From Cottoperca gobio (taxonomy: Eukaryota; Chordata; Actinopteri; Perciformes; Bovichtidae), in the NCBI RefSeq assembly GCF_900634415.1, contig NC_041369.1, positions 18,731,412 to 18,795,411 on the forward strand: a DNA stretch of 64,000 nucleotides. Reading direction: 5' to 3'. Shown piece by piece: positions 1 to 11,284 of this stretch. The translations under genes were made by a program, and so were the position numbers. Position 1 is the first letter of the stretch. The number at the start of each line of letters is the position of its first letter. The notes beneath the pieces are model-generated. The model ran no database searches, was not told where the DNA came from, and was given only the letters and a program-made list of their open reading frames with translations.

Positions 1-2579
1 TGTGATAAGATACAATTTAAGTTCCATGTAGAGATCGAGGCTGTGTTCATATCATCACTTCACGCTATTTTTGCAAACAAAATTATTTTAAATGAGGTCA
101 ATTAAAAATATTTAAAAAACAGACGCAAGAAAGACGAGACAAATGCCAAACACACAGATGGTATGTGATGCTCAAGTCAATCTACAGAGGAGAGGACGAG
201 CGGGCGAAAAGACACACGCCAGGATGAGAACAGGGAGACAGAGAAGTAAAAAAGGAAATTAAAACAGGCAGCAAAGATACCACATATTTTAAATATATTT
301 GTATATTTTATGTATCCTTGGTAATGATCTATGCGCAGCCATGATTTTTTTTTTTTTTTTTACTCACAATCACAACAACAGAAATATTTCTTCCCAAATT
401 CAAACGCCACGCAGGTAACTGTAAAGTCATGCACACATTCGTTCGTACAGCGATGCCAAATGTTGACGTTATTTCCATAATTATTTACTCTAAAATAAAT
501 AAAAAAGAAGAAAATTTGATAATTAGAATTAAAAAATAAAAAGAATAATTAGTAATTAAAGAATAATCACTAATTCAGTTTTTACCCCCAGACAGACTTA
601 ATCTCAGGTAAACCAGCAGCGACAGACTCTTCTCCTCTGTCTCTCCGCTCCCTCTCTCTGCATCTCTCTAACTCCTCTGCCTGCACTCCTGGATTGTCGC
701 TGCTCCTACGCTGGTTATTTTTATTAACCCACTTTGGCCTGGCCTGGCACAGCCCTTTTTAGGTAACCGGCTTTCAGCTGCACACTGTCCTCACGTATAC
801 ACACACACAAACACACACTTAGTACCAGCCTACCTACCAACCACCTCCACAGGCTAAGTCGAACTGGCCAATTGAAATAGCACTGTTGAAAACAAAACAG
901 CTTGTCCCTTGTTTAACCTGCGAGCGCCGGCTTTACGTGTAAGATTAGAAGAGGGGAGGGAAAGAAAGACTGAAAACTTGCAGCAATGCTCTTCAGGTGT
1001 CCTTAAAAAAAAAAGTCTGTAGAATTGATCTAGTTGATTAAATAAATGAACAACTAAATATCAGATGACAGACGGCGATAACGAGACTGAAATCTGTAAA
1101 ATCATTAAGTCCCACCTGTTAACCAAGTCGATTTGTCCTGCCTGAGAAAATACATTGGTCCCGCTCTGCACTGTGTTAACCAAAGCAGTTAAATCACCTC
1201 ATTTGAATGAAGCTAAACCAAGAATGTCACTGTGTGTGTGAGACTGTGTGTGTGTGTGTGTGTGTCCTGTATATGCGTGTGTGCTCGCCCTCCGGCTCGT
1301 TTAGAATGCTTTTAATGAGGGGGCTTACGGGGACAAGGGTGTACCACCTACCACCTCCACCCCATCCCCCCTCTGTCCAGCCAAACCCCTCTGCCACCTC
1401 CTCCTTCCACACACCGTCCCTCACCCCTTACCATCCGAATCTTACGAGAAAAACCCTGCACATCCGCCCCATAGTAGAAATTACCCTCTTCCTCAACTCC
1501 CCCCCCACCACCACCCAGAAGAGAAGATTTACAATACAATCACTGTAAGTGCCCTGCTCGTCACAGCATCAATCCTAATCCTTAAAGATGGCTAAAAATA
1601 AAGACGGCGGTGGGGAGGGAGCCGTCAGCGGAGGCTCAGGAGGGCAGCAGCCCGTCACCCGACAAGCCCGGCCCGGCCAGTTAGCTCAGGCAGGGGTCTG
1701 ACAGAGACACACAGAGGGGCAGGGAGGGAGAGAGGGTGAGAGAGGCTGGGACGGCCAGGGAGGGAGGCTTACCCACATCTGATCCAGCTGACGGGGGCCA
1801 TATGGCAGCTGCTAGCCAGATAAAGAGATTAAGACTAGGAGGGAGTGCGATTACAGCTGTCTAGCCAATTCAGGCAGCTCAAATCTGCAACTTCTAAATT
1901 AGTCTCCTCTACTCCAGCCGACAGGAGGGGAAAAAAGACCGCACATGCTTTCAAGTAATTTTACAGCGAGTTAGATTTAACTGAAAGAAAAAAAACAGAT
2001 TTGATGATTAGGATTAAATAGAAGCTGATTTTATGTTTTGCTTAAAGTTTGACATTTTTTGTTCTTTTAATAACAAAAATAATTTGTTTATTTTTACTTG
2101 CTCGATTTTAACTAATTAAAAAAAAGACTGAATTTAATTTTTTTAAATTAAAATGTAAAAAAAACATTACTTTTAATTATGATTTCACTTTTTTTTTTTT
2201 ACTATTAGAATAAATGAAATGGCTTGAAACAAGAAGCAAGCGTGATTTAAAATAATGTGTCAGTTGCTTTCAATTAATAAGCATCTGCACAAAATGCCTG
2301 ACAACGCAAACACGAAAAACAAATCGCAAAAACAATAGCTGAGTTTTAAATGCAGCTCTCTGGACCACAAACTAAAAACACAGCAGAGAGTTCCCGGACT
2401 GCAATTACACCTCAGACAGGCAGCACCAACACGAGTTTACTACTCACCAGTAGCTTCACACAGCGCGCTCACACTGGTTTGACACACCGGAGATCCCCAC
2501 AACAAAACCAAATAACTACTCCAGACTCTGCTGCTCTATTCACTCTGCCTCACACACACATGCACACACAAAACAATAC
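1..2579. other. Left flank without a recognised gene
   Basis: AT-rich sequence with small (GT)n and poly-T/poly-A tracts, and a GC-rich patch at 1590-1700 containing a 37-codon ORF (ATG at 1588, stop at 1699-1701; Gly-rich). No homology was recognised. If the leftward gene is real, this is its intron. Confidence 0.5.
1774..1930. promoter_or_regulatory. E-box-rich candidate regulatory stretch
   Basis: Non-repetitive sequence has CAGCTG at 1785, 1806 and 1854, CATATG at 1799, an AGATAA GATA site near 1818, and ATTA homeodomain cores. The minus strand also offers GTGG|GTAAGC at about 1774. This could be an enhancer or part of the leftward gene's leader. Conservation cannot be judged here. Confidence 0.25.
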
Positions 2580-2750
2580 CTGCAGCAGTATGCATCAACT
2601 TGATTAACTCCACTGTAGCAGAATAGCTTGGCTCTCTGGCTGGGAATGGCTTTGTATCTCTCTCTCTCTCTCTTTCTTTCTTGCTCTTTCTCTTCCTCGC
2701 TTGCTCTCTCTCTCTTCCTCGCTCGCTCTCTCTGAATCAATGAGTGGGTA
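2580..2750 (-). other. Candidate alternative noncoding exon on the minus strand
   Basis: Read on the minus strand, a GA-rich stretch is followed by a unique sequence ending CTGCTGCAG|GTATTG (donor at 2579/2580). This is the arrangement of a 5' untranslated exon. It would be an alternative first exon, or a downstream leader exon, of the same leftward gene. No acceptor was assigned and there is no coding support. Confidence 0.3.
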
Positions 2751-2875
2751 GAAGAGGAGAGAAGAGGAAGAAGAAGAAGAAGAGGGAGGCAGGCAAAAAA
2801 AAAAACACGCTGTTCAAACTGCGAGGGACAGATGCAAAGTGGAGGAGATGTTGGAGGGGGAACGAGATACCACCT

Positions 2876-2931
2876 CCCTCCTCCTCCTCCTCCTCCTCCT
2901 CCTCCTCCTAACTGGCGCTGATCGGCAGCCA

Positions 2932-2969
<38 letters not shown>
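2876..2969. repeat. (CTC)n followed by (CA)n microsatellites
   Basis: CTC/TCC units run to about 2909 and a CA array runs from 2935 to 2969. They produce spurious minus-strand reading frames. Confidence 0.9.
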
Positions 2970-2970
<1 letters not shown>

Positions 2971-3569
2971 CACTAACTCTCCCAGGCTGCCGCTGAGACT
3001 CACAATAAAGGACTGGGGAGGGGTGGAGGCGGTGGAGGGATGGAGGAGGAGGAGGTGGGGTGGATGGCAGCCTGTCAGCTGCTCTGACATCATCCTCAGA
3101 TGGAGATGCTACCTCCAGCTGTGCTCTTTCTACAGCCATATGCTGCCTCCTCTACACTCCTGCCACCAGACTCCTCTTTCATTCTACCAACACCAACACC
3201 ACACAACTTTGTCTCTCGTTCTCCCCCTTTTCTCTCTCTCTCTCTCTGGGAAAAAAAAAAAAACACGGGTCTACTAAATGCAGTGGGATGATGATTTGGT
3301 TTATGGAAAACAGAAAAGAGTTAACATGCAACCACAACTGCCCACAGCGACCACAACTACAAAGGAAATGGAAAGTTTACAGAATATATATCCAGATGTT
3401 CCGAGTAAAAAGTTGTTTCTAATTTCTTAATCCTTCAGTCTTTCTCTCCATACCTCTGTCTCCTTCCAATAACCATAAACAAAAGGCCAAACACAGCACA
3501 TTTGAAACTGACAGACGCACGCAGCTGATATTGTTTTCCACTTATTTACGGTTCAGCGCCGCTGCCTCG

Positions 3570-3610
3570 TCTTGTATTCATTCATTCACTCATTCATTCA
3601 TCCATCTATC
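3570..3610. repeat. (ATTC)n short tandem repeat
   Basis: Imperfect ATTC/ACTC/ATCC tetramers. Confidence 0.7.
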
Positions 3611-4248
3611 TCTGTATTCACCCACCCAGAACAAGTCATAAAGAACCTAATGAGAGCCTAAACAAAAAAAAGGTATACGAGCCTTTAATAAGCCGGGGAG
3701 AAACTTATTACAACTGCTTTATTTCGCTTTCGTTTTGAAGAAGTTTGCGTGTGAATTTAATAAATGCAGGTATAGAAACAAATCTACTTTTATTTTTATT
3801 TTCAATTTCATTTTGTTTCTGAATCTCACAATAAACCTTTCAGTAAAGTTGAATACAGCATACATATCCTATATTATAATACTGTCGCCTACTGATATCA
3901 CACGATTTAAAAAAAAAAGACACATTTGCACGCACATAAATGTTGAGCTAAATAATATACAATAATGCACGTGCATTTCTGCATTACATAAGCGAACTTT
4001 TCCTTGAAGTTTTCCAATAAACCTACAGTTTATTCACAACAAATATTATTCTTGTAAACATTTGATCGACTCCAATATGTCCAATCTTTAATGAGCTTAT
4101 GTTTAAAATAAAAACCGGCTCTCCTTACACAGTCTGAAACATTACATGATCCGATTTAAACTTTAATTAACTTCAGTAATGCTGATGCACTCTTTCACTA
4201 CTTTGACTTATTCTAACACCGTGACAGCGCAATATTCAACACTTGGGA

Positions 4249-4274
4249 CACACACACACACACACACACACACA
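4249..4274. repeat. (CA)n microsatellite
   Basis: Perfect CA run with a second short CA run at about 4308-4322. Confidence 0.9.
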
Positions 4275-4678
4275 AGTCTACAATGAGTTTGTTATAAATG
4301 ACTCTAACACACACACACACACAACTTAATTTAAAAAAAGCATGTCAACCCACGACTGTTTGTTGAGCTTGCGAGGAAATTAGCATAAAAAAAGTCAAAA
4401 GAAATGTTTGGCAGTGCTGTGAGAAACAAAGTAACAATGTTAGCAGAAGACATAAGAGACACAGAAAGATACAGAGACACACACTGACCCACGCAGCTAG
4501 CTATAGCCGGATCATGGCTAACAAAAGTAAAGCGAAGAAGCTACAATGTAGCGATATGTACAGTTGTGAAGGCCCCGGTGCTATGACAACAGCTGCTATA
4601 ACACCGAGGAGGGAGAGCTAACATAGCAACTATTAGTGCGAGGAGACAACACAGTAATGCTAAGGAAAGCTACTTTTT

Positions 4679-4691
4679 CCCCCCCCCCCCC
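4679..4691. repeat. C13 homopolymer (G-run on the minus strand)
   Basis: Thirteen C lie about 60 bases inside the putative minus-strand intron, just after the donor at 4748. Confidence 0.85.
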
Positions 4692-4740
4692 GTAACCCAC
4701 CCTCTCCTGAGCCTCCTTTAATCGGACTCCGGTAATAAGA

Positions 4741-4748
4741 GCACTTAC
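4741..4748 (-). other. Minus-strand splice donor GTAAGTGC
   Basis: The + strand gcacttac is the reverse complement of GTAAGTGC, a near-consensus donor at the edge of the CpG-rich patch. It is the main reason for reading the patch as a minus-strand exon. Confidence 0.5.
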
Positions 4749-5212
4749 AGACAACACGGTCCGACGTCTTCCTCCGTCAAATCCTCCTTGTTTTTTCCCT
4801 TCGGAGACAAAACTAGATTGACTTTGGACTAATTTCCATAACAGGCAGCCGAGGCGAGCGAGCGAGGCGGAGGGACGGGGAGTCTACCACTCTGCGGCGG
4901 CCAGATGTTTCCGAGCTGTTGCTGCTCAACTCGGGCTGGGAGAAGGAGGCGAGTTGACTGGCACGGCGCGGAAGCCAATGGAGCCGGCGAGGAGGAAAGT
5001 GAAGGCAAATTGGAAGCGGCCCTCTGACAGAGGAGAGGGAGGGATATGTCTTCTTCTCTCGTCGGCGTAGGTTGACACCAGGCAGCAACAACAGCAGCAG
5101 CACACACTGAGAGAAAGCAAGGAGAAGAAGAAGCTGGGCCAAACCAACTGGTTCTGCGAGTCAGTGAGGCGGACTGGCGCAGCGGAGAGAGTGGAGAGCG
5201 GCGCGGTGCGGC

Positions 5213-5227
5213 TTGGGTACTGTAGTC
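5213..5227 (-). promoter_or_regulatory. ZNF143/SBS-like promoter element
   Basis: The minus strand reads GACTACAGTACCCAA, close to the ACTACAATTCCCA core used by ZNF143 at bidirectional and CpG promoters. One or two positions differ, so this is a weak call. Confidence 0.3.
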
Positions 5228-5238
5228 AAGCCGGAGCA

Positions 5239-5253
5239 GGGGGGGGGGGGGGG
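5239..5253. repeat. G15 homopolymer
   Basis: Fifteen G followed by TGG units, at the outer edge of the CpG-rich patch. Confidence 0.85.
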
Positions 5254-5404
5254 TGGTGGTGGTGGAGGCGGAGCTGATGTGAGCAGGTGCACCACCTTGA
5301 CAGCAGGAATAAAAAACCTAATGGTTAATAGTTAACATTGCATTGTTGTTGTAATACTAATAACTGCTTTGAGTTTGATTATTATGTGACACAAAACAGG
5401 TGCA

Positions 5405-5765
5405 CCCCTTCCAAAGTACATTTACACAAGTACTGTTACTTTATACTCCACTACACAAGGGGGACATATATAGGCTACGTTTTACTCCACTACATTTATT
5501 TGATAAGTATAGTTAGTTTGCAGATTCAGAATATTAAAACTATTATAAAAATATGCTATATTATTATATCTTAAGTTACACAATATTGTATAAAATCATT
5601 GAAATTAGCTGCACCTTTACAAACTGCACCTTTAAAGTGATATGTAAATGAACATATCAATGATTATAATGCAAGACTATAATGTCAATGTTGATGCTTT
5701 TGTACTTTTATTTACGTATAATGTTGACTGCAAGACTTTAAAAGTAAAATAAAAAGTCTTCTTTG
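5405..5765 (+). repeat. Teleost 'tactttta' interspersed element, copy 1
   Basis: It contains the hallmark phrases tactttatactccactaca and ttttactccactacattta, and ends in gtacttttatttac. The same family recurs at 24780-25215. These phrases are typical of an abundant nonautonomous repeat of percomorph genomes. Its boundaries are approximate and the copy is diverged. Confidence 0.65.
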
Positions 5766-6655
5766 AATGTGTAAAAAGAAGGGAAATTAGGCCTCTGATG
5801 AATACAACAGGTTATAAGTACCAGTATTACCCCCGACATGACTGAGACTTTTCTAAAAAGCTTATTGCTCGCTGTGCCTTGCTGTAGAAATACCAAGGCT
5901 TAGTGTGGCAAGGCCTGTTTAACCTGTACGTTTCAGTTTACTATAAACAGGTTGCGTCATGTTTACACACTGGACTGGTCTGTTCCTTCAGTGACAGCTA
6001 AGTGTTGAAAAGAAAATCGAATTTTCTCATATATCTGCCTGAAAGTTAGATTTTTTTTTATGCCTGTTGTTTACAGTGTGAAGTGCTGCACAGCCGCAGA
6101 CATTTGGGTTGTATGTTTCCTGCATGACATCCACGAGAACAGCAAATCTAGGGCGCAGAGCAGTCCAGAAAAAAGGCAAACTGTCTCACAGTTTTGAAGA
6201 AAGGTATGTTCAAGTGCTAAAATCATGGTGGAGTTAAATTAAAGGGCTCCCAGAAACACAATGAACAAGTTAATTGTGTTATAACGAGCTTAGATTGTAA
6301 ATCAATCTGATAATTCATTGGAGCGGCAGTCATAAATAAACCAAATAAAAGTTTATTACACTTAAAAATGACTGCCAATCAGAGTTTTACTCTGCTGCTG
6401 TAAAATCCTATTTAACAATTTTTTTTAAAATCCTTTAAAATGTGGGTCACTGAGACAAAAACCTTAATCAAACGTCTGTCATGGGAGCCTTGACATGAAA
6501 AAGTTTGGGCAGCTCTCGTTGCCTGAGTGAGTCTGAATCCCCTAAACCTGTCCCAGTAAACTAATTGGCGTTACTAATAGATGGCTGGATGAACTGCAGC
6601 CCTGTGTGGTAATGAATTCACACGATCCGGTGTCATAGCTGAAGGACTTGTTAAA

Positions 6656-6663
6656 ATGCAAAT
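6656..6663 (+). promoter_or_regulatory. Perfect POU octamer ATGCAAAT
   Basis: The canonical octamer lies in a non-repetitive stretch with a SOX-like attacaatg and several homeodomain cores nearby. Confidence 0.35.
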
Positions 6664-7054
6664 GAATGATGACCCTGTTATGTGTCTATCAATTTGGGGA
6701 TCCACGTTACCAGCGCATTACAATGAGCCCCTTGTTCACGCACGAAAATACAATTAGGCCCACGGGCAGCAACAGTTCAACGTGAGGCCGGTAAGGAAAA
6801 TTGCATTTAAAGACAGAATTTCAAAAACTATTAGCTAATTTGAGCAATAGAGGTAAAGTAGTCCAACAATCTTTGAGGAAAATTGCGAAATTAATATTAG
6901 GCTCCTTTGCTAATTTTCTCCCCGTGTGTAGGAAGATGTGATGTGTGTAAGACTCATCGAGCTGTCAGACAGTCTCGTTTGGGGCGCCTATGTATAGAGG
7001 ATACTGCAAAGAGAAAGAAGCACAACCCATAGCCTTGAACGCATTGAAATCTGT

Positions 7055-7056
<2 letters not shown>

Positions 7057-7114
<58 letters not shown>
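7057..7114. repeat. (TG)29 microsatellite
   Basis: Perfect TG array, with a second TG array 110 bases further on. Confidence 0.95.
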
Positions 7115-7119
<5 letters not shown>

Positions 7120-7223
7120 CTCGAGAGATTCCTGTGCAATTTTCTAAACTTCTTCCACCGCTCTAGTGTTCCCCTCTCTGATCCACATATTGTCTTGCCA
7201 CTGACAGATGCCAGAATACAGCC

Positions 7224-7224
<1 letters not shown>

Positions 7225-7269
<45 letters not shown>
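7225..7269. repeat. (TG)n microsatellite
   Basis: Perfect TG array of about 45 bases. Confidence 0.95.
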
Positions 7270-7270
<1 letters not shown>

Positions 7271-7726
7271 TTATATGCGAGCCAAATAAGCAGTGCCAGC
7301 CTGATGTTTGAAATGTACCCTGTACTATTATTTCATCCTCCCTACAGTTGAACTAAAGACAAGGCAGAAGGTAAGCAACACATTACCAATATGCAAAGCA
7401 GAGCTTGTATTTACTCGTCCACTGCAAAAACACGTTCCTGTCGAGGTTTAGTTCCTTTTTCTACTTAAAACCAAGAGGATATTAAATGCACACATCCACA
7501 AATAGTCTCATATATTTAGAGCAAATCAATCAAACCTTCCTCCGATCTTCAGACTTCTGTCACCTTTAAAAATTAATCATACAGTACGAATTTAAGAAAG
7601 TTAAATAGAGCCTAACTAATTTGTGTGTTGTTTCGGTGTAAATACAGCATTGCATTTAACTGATGTTCTACTTGCCACCTCTGGAGGTCGCTGTAGATCC
7701 CATGTTTTACACTCTAAGTCTCTCTA

Positions 7727-7870
7727 TTCAGTTCAGTTCAATGAAGCTCTGTTGGCATGACATTCTGATCAAAAGATATGTTGCCAAAGCATATACAGGG
7801 AGGAAAATAAATCATATATTCAATGAAAACATTAAGAAGTAGTTAAGTGCAGAACAGGACATGTAATGAA
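7727..7870 (+). repeat. Possible fish interspersed-repeat tail
   Basis: It starts tcagttcagttcaatgaag and continues with ttggcatgac and gttgccaaagca, phrases seen in common fish retroelement tails. Family and limits are uncertain. Confidence 0.35.
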
Positions 7871-8863
7871 ACAACACTCTCTACTCAGTGTATTCTCAGA
7901 CGTAATCTATTTACACTTACCTGATTTACAATTTCTGCCTTTTGTGCCACAATTGACTTGTTTTCCGTTTCTATTTCACAAAAAAAGTGCATGATGCTAA
8001 CATTGAGGTTTTATTTCAGTTCCCCTGAAGCAGATAGTCCTGATTGCAGGTTTATCTTTTTGTCTGAAGCAAAGAAAAAGCTTTTCTACCAATCTGGCAG
8101 GAGAAACGACTCAGACAAAACCTCTGGTTATCCCTGAGACATCACAACTGCATGCTTCACAGACTCTGCCTCCCCTTGCCAGCATTAATTATATTTTGCT
8201 TGTCAACGCCTTTTTATATTCAAAGGTGTTTAACACACACAGCTGTTTGAACGCAACTATGAAAAGGGATTCTGATTATCCTTTTTCTCTCTCACTAAAA
8301 TGCAGCATTAATGGTGTCTCAGACTGCTTTATGGGTGATTTCTTTGTTAAAATACATTTAATGGAACATTTTTAACACACAACAGGCTCTTTTCATGTAT
8401 TTTCATGTGTTCTTATGGACACAGAATTATTATTCCTTCTGACCTTTAATGTAATGGTCCATTTGGGGGATTGAGGTGTTAATTATTATAAGAGCTGGAT
8501 TTGCAGATATATCCTCTCTGGTGAACTGTTGAGCTCGGCTTCAAAGCAGCAACTGTTACTGAGTTACTGAGAGGAAGGGGTTCTCCAGTTTGTGGTTGGG
8601 TAAAACACCTGTACTGTCTTGATGGTTTAAGGGACCTTGAGACCATCTTAACATCCATCCAAGAGCCTCCCAATCCTCCATCGCATGTCCCACAGCTTCC
8701 CTCATCATAGCCGTAATAGAGGCAAGCGAGAGGGGAGACATTCTGGGAGACGCTGGCTGACAGAGGAAGGGAAGTGGAGGGATGGACAGATGTTTGAATC
8801 TCAGCCCCGGGGCGATGAGATCAATCCATCCTCCGAGGCAGAGCTGGAAACAGACAGATAGAG

Positions 8864-8881
8864 AGAGAGAGAGAGAGAGAG
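8864..8881. repeat. (GA)n microsatellite
   Basis: Short GA run. Confidence 0.8.
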
Positions 8882-9000
8882 TTGGAAGCAATAACTATTA
8901 GTACAGTTTCTTCTTTCTTCTCAGCATCTCAGACATCAGCATCCAAACCCATTATAGATCCAAACACCCTGAATTCACCTGCAACCACTGTGAGATAGAG

Positions 9001-9130
9001 GAAGAAGAAGAAGAAGAAGAAGAAGAAGAAGAAGAAGAAGAAGAAGAAGAAGAAGAAGAAGAAGAAGAAGAAGAAGAAGAAGAAGAAGAAGAAGAAGAAG
9101 AAGAAGAAGAAGAAGAAGAAGAAGAAGAAG
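9001..9130. repeat. (GAA)43 triplet repeat
   Basis: A perfect GAA run of 130 bases. Its complement, with the same unit count, occurs at 38242-38370. Confidence 0.97.
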
Positions 9131-9208
9131 CATGCCTGTATTATTTAAGTTTCATTAAAGGATTAGCAGATACATATTGACGTGGAAGAGCAGGGTCTTT
9201 GTGGCTCT

Positions 9209-9330
9209 TTGTAAGATACAATATACTTTATTGTCCCCATGGAGGAATGTTGCTCGGTGTGTTACACACTGCTGCAATCAACTTAAAACAATATGTAGCC
9301 AACAAGACAGTACAGCAGTACACCAAAGAC
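9209..9330 (+). repeat. Probable retroelement-derived fragment ('ctttattgtcccc')
   Basis: The phrase atactttattgtccccatgg followed by acacactgctgcaatcaac and acaacaatat-like sequence resembles a widespread fish LINE/SINE 3' region. Exact family not assigned. Confidence 0.4.
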
Positions 9331-10048
9331 ACAGTCAAAATGAGAAAAGATGTGTAAAATATTAATGCAATTAATGTAAATTGTGAGATAAACTCTATGA
9401 ATGCATTGGTATTATAAAAGTGTTTTAAAAATACTTTTACGGCCTCCCTAAGATTTGTAGTGTCACATTTGACAAAGTTTGATTTCATGAGTCAAATGTC
9501 TAATTAAAACATCCAACGCGAGCTTCTCTGCAGAGTTATGTTAGTTGTAGGTTTAGCATATTTCACACATACTGCGTGGCATCGAGCGAGATGTCCAAAG
9601 AAGTTGGCTTAAAATATCAACTATACACTTCAACTTAAAGTACAAACCCAACATCCTTTAAGTTAACTCTTCTCACTCAACACAAACTTTTGTCTGTGTC
9701 AGAACCTTCAAGAAATATTTCACTTTTTTTCCAGCTGAGGGTGGGAGGAAGTCCGTCCATATAGTTAAATGATCTGATCATCTGGCCCAGTGCGGCTGCT
9801 GTTGTAGGAGTCTGGAATGCAGCCATTTTGACTGAGTGTAAAATATTCATGAAGTACCAATGGTAGCCCATCTGACTGGCTGGGGAACAGCTGCTGGGTC
9901 TCTGTGCCTCTAGAGGTGCAGCATCTGTCCATTTGAGGAGAGTGAATATGTGTCTGTGTAAGTGCATGCTCGGGTGTGTGTTTCTGCATATGTGTGTGTG
10001 TCTTTCTAGACATGCATGTGGGTACTGTAGGAGAGCACACATCCAATC

Positions 10049-10081
10049 AGGATCGGCACTTGTCAGTCAAATATCTCACGC

Positions 10082-10128
<47 letters not shown>

Positions 10129-10247
10129 GCAGCACTACAGTAGTCAGCTCTGCTGTGTGAGTGATGTGTTAAAGTGAGTGTGTGTTTTGTACATCTGAAG
10201 TCTCTGCCATTCTATATGAATGTTTTTTGTCCCAGCACATCACAGCT

Positions 10248-10314
<67 letters not shown>

Positions 10315-10456
10315 CATCATGTCTCAGGGGGACAAGACATCAGGAGAAACAACTGTGTATTTAACTTGCTTATCTCCAGATGGTGGAGGATCATTTTAGA
10401 AACGATCAAAAAGCAAGTCTCAGTTTTAACAGGATCTGCACTTGTCAATCAAATAT

Positions 10457-10554
<98 letters not shown>

Positions 10555-10678
10555 CAGAGAGAGCAGCACTAGAGCAGTCAGCTCTGCTGTGTGTGTGTGA
10601 TGTGTTAATCTGAAGTCTGAAGTCTCTGCCATTCTATATGTATCTTTTTTTTTGTCTCAGCACATCACAGGCTCAGCT

Positions 10679-10751
<73 letters not shown>
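10049..10751. repeat. Tandem duplication of about 382 bases, each copy with a CA array then a GT array
   Basis: The sequence aggatcggcacttgtcagtc at 10049 recurs as aggatctgcacttgtcaatc at 10431. Both are followed by a (CA)n array (10087-10124; 10461-10555), agcagcacta, gtcagctctgctgtg, tctgaagtctctgccattct, cagcacatcaca and then a (GT)n array (10251-10313; 10681-10751). This is a local duplication with some divergence, and the arrays have changed length independently. Confidence 0.9.
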
Positions 10752-10754
<3 letters not shown>

Positions 10755-10872
10755 CTCACAGAGAGCTGTGCAGCTTTGGCTGTGGCAGTATGATGGACAT
10801 CTGGAAGCTAAATTGGTTAATGGCGCCTCCAAGCCAACAGCCAGCCGGCCATCCCCATCACTGAGTTGAGTG

Positions 10873-10917
10873 AGTGTGTGTGTGTGCGTGTGTGTGTGCG
10901 TGTGTGTGTGTGTGTGT
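10873..10917. repeat. Imperfect (GT)n/(GCGT) microsatellite
   Basis: GT array interrupted by GC steps. Confidence 0.9.
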
Positions 10918-11284
10918 CAGGGGATGGGCTGGAGTGGTGGGGGGGACTCTACATCTGGCCAGCTGTCCTGCCATAGACAAACACCCCTGCTGGACGTTTA
11001 GGGACTTTTCCCTTCCAAATGATGTTTTTTGTATTATTTTCAGAGTACACTCCAAACAAAATTAAATTTGTTGTGTTCACACAGACGAACTGCTGCGTTA
11101 GAGACGCATAAAAAAACACAGTTTGGCTTTAATCGCCACACCACAATCCATTATTGCATGTGACTGAGTTTGTCATGTTACAGCTACATACATATTAGAT
11201 ATTAAGTACTTCTTGTTTTTTGAGAAACTTCAACCCATGTGGGCTTTCATAGTGACACAGAAGCACACACCAACATAAGCAGGG

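Larger units (their letters stand above)
4749..5253 (-). promoter_or_regulatory. Minus-strand CpG promoter and noncoding first exon of a leftward gene (possibly zbtb18)
   Basis: This is the most GC- and CpG-rich stretch of the left flank. Read on the minus strand it ends in the donor GTTGTCT|GTAAGTGC (4748/4749). No meaningful protein is encoded: the minus-strand frames are low complexity. A ZNF143-like element (ACTACAGTACCC on the minus strand, 5213-5227) lies near the right end and suggests the start region. In human, ZBTB18 and AKT3 are neighbours transcribed divergently, so zbtb18 is the expected leftward gene. That identity is inference, as no BTB or zinc-finger coding sequence is in the window. 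Confidence 0.5.
5766..9000. other. Intergenic sequence with candidate noncoding regulatory stretches
   Basis: No gene was seen. 6530-6880 is non-repetitive with a perfect ATGCAAAT octamer (6656-6663) and several TAATTG/ATTA cores. 7727-7870 resembles the tail of a fish interspersed repeat. 8440-8890 has long reading frames on the minus strand without recognisable similarity. Confidence 0.4.

Noticed and set aside
2540..3139. 199-codon minus-strand frame
   Set aside because: Driven by GA, CTC and CA arrays; the composition changes with each repeat. The only point kept is the candidate exon at 2580-2750.
10049..10751. CRISPR-like repeat spacing
   Set aside because: Only two copies of a long unit with microsatellite arms; no array of short repeats and unique spacers, and the genome is vertebrate.
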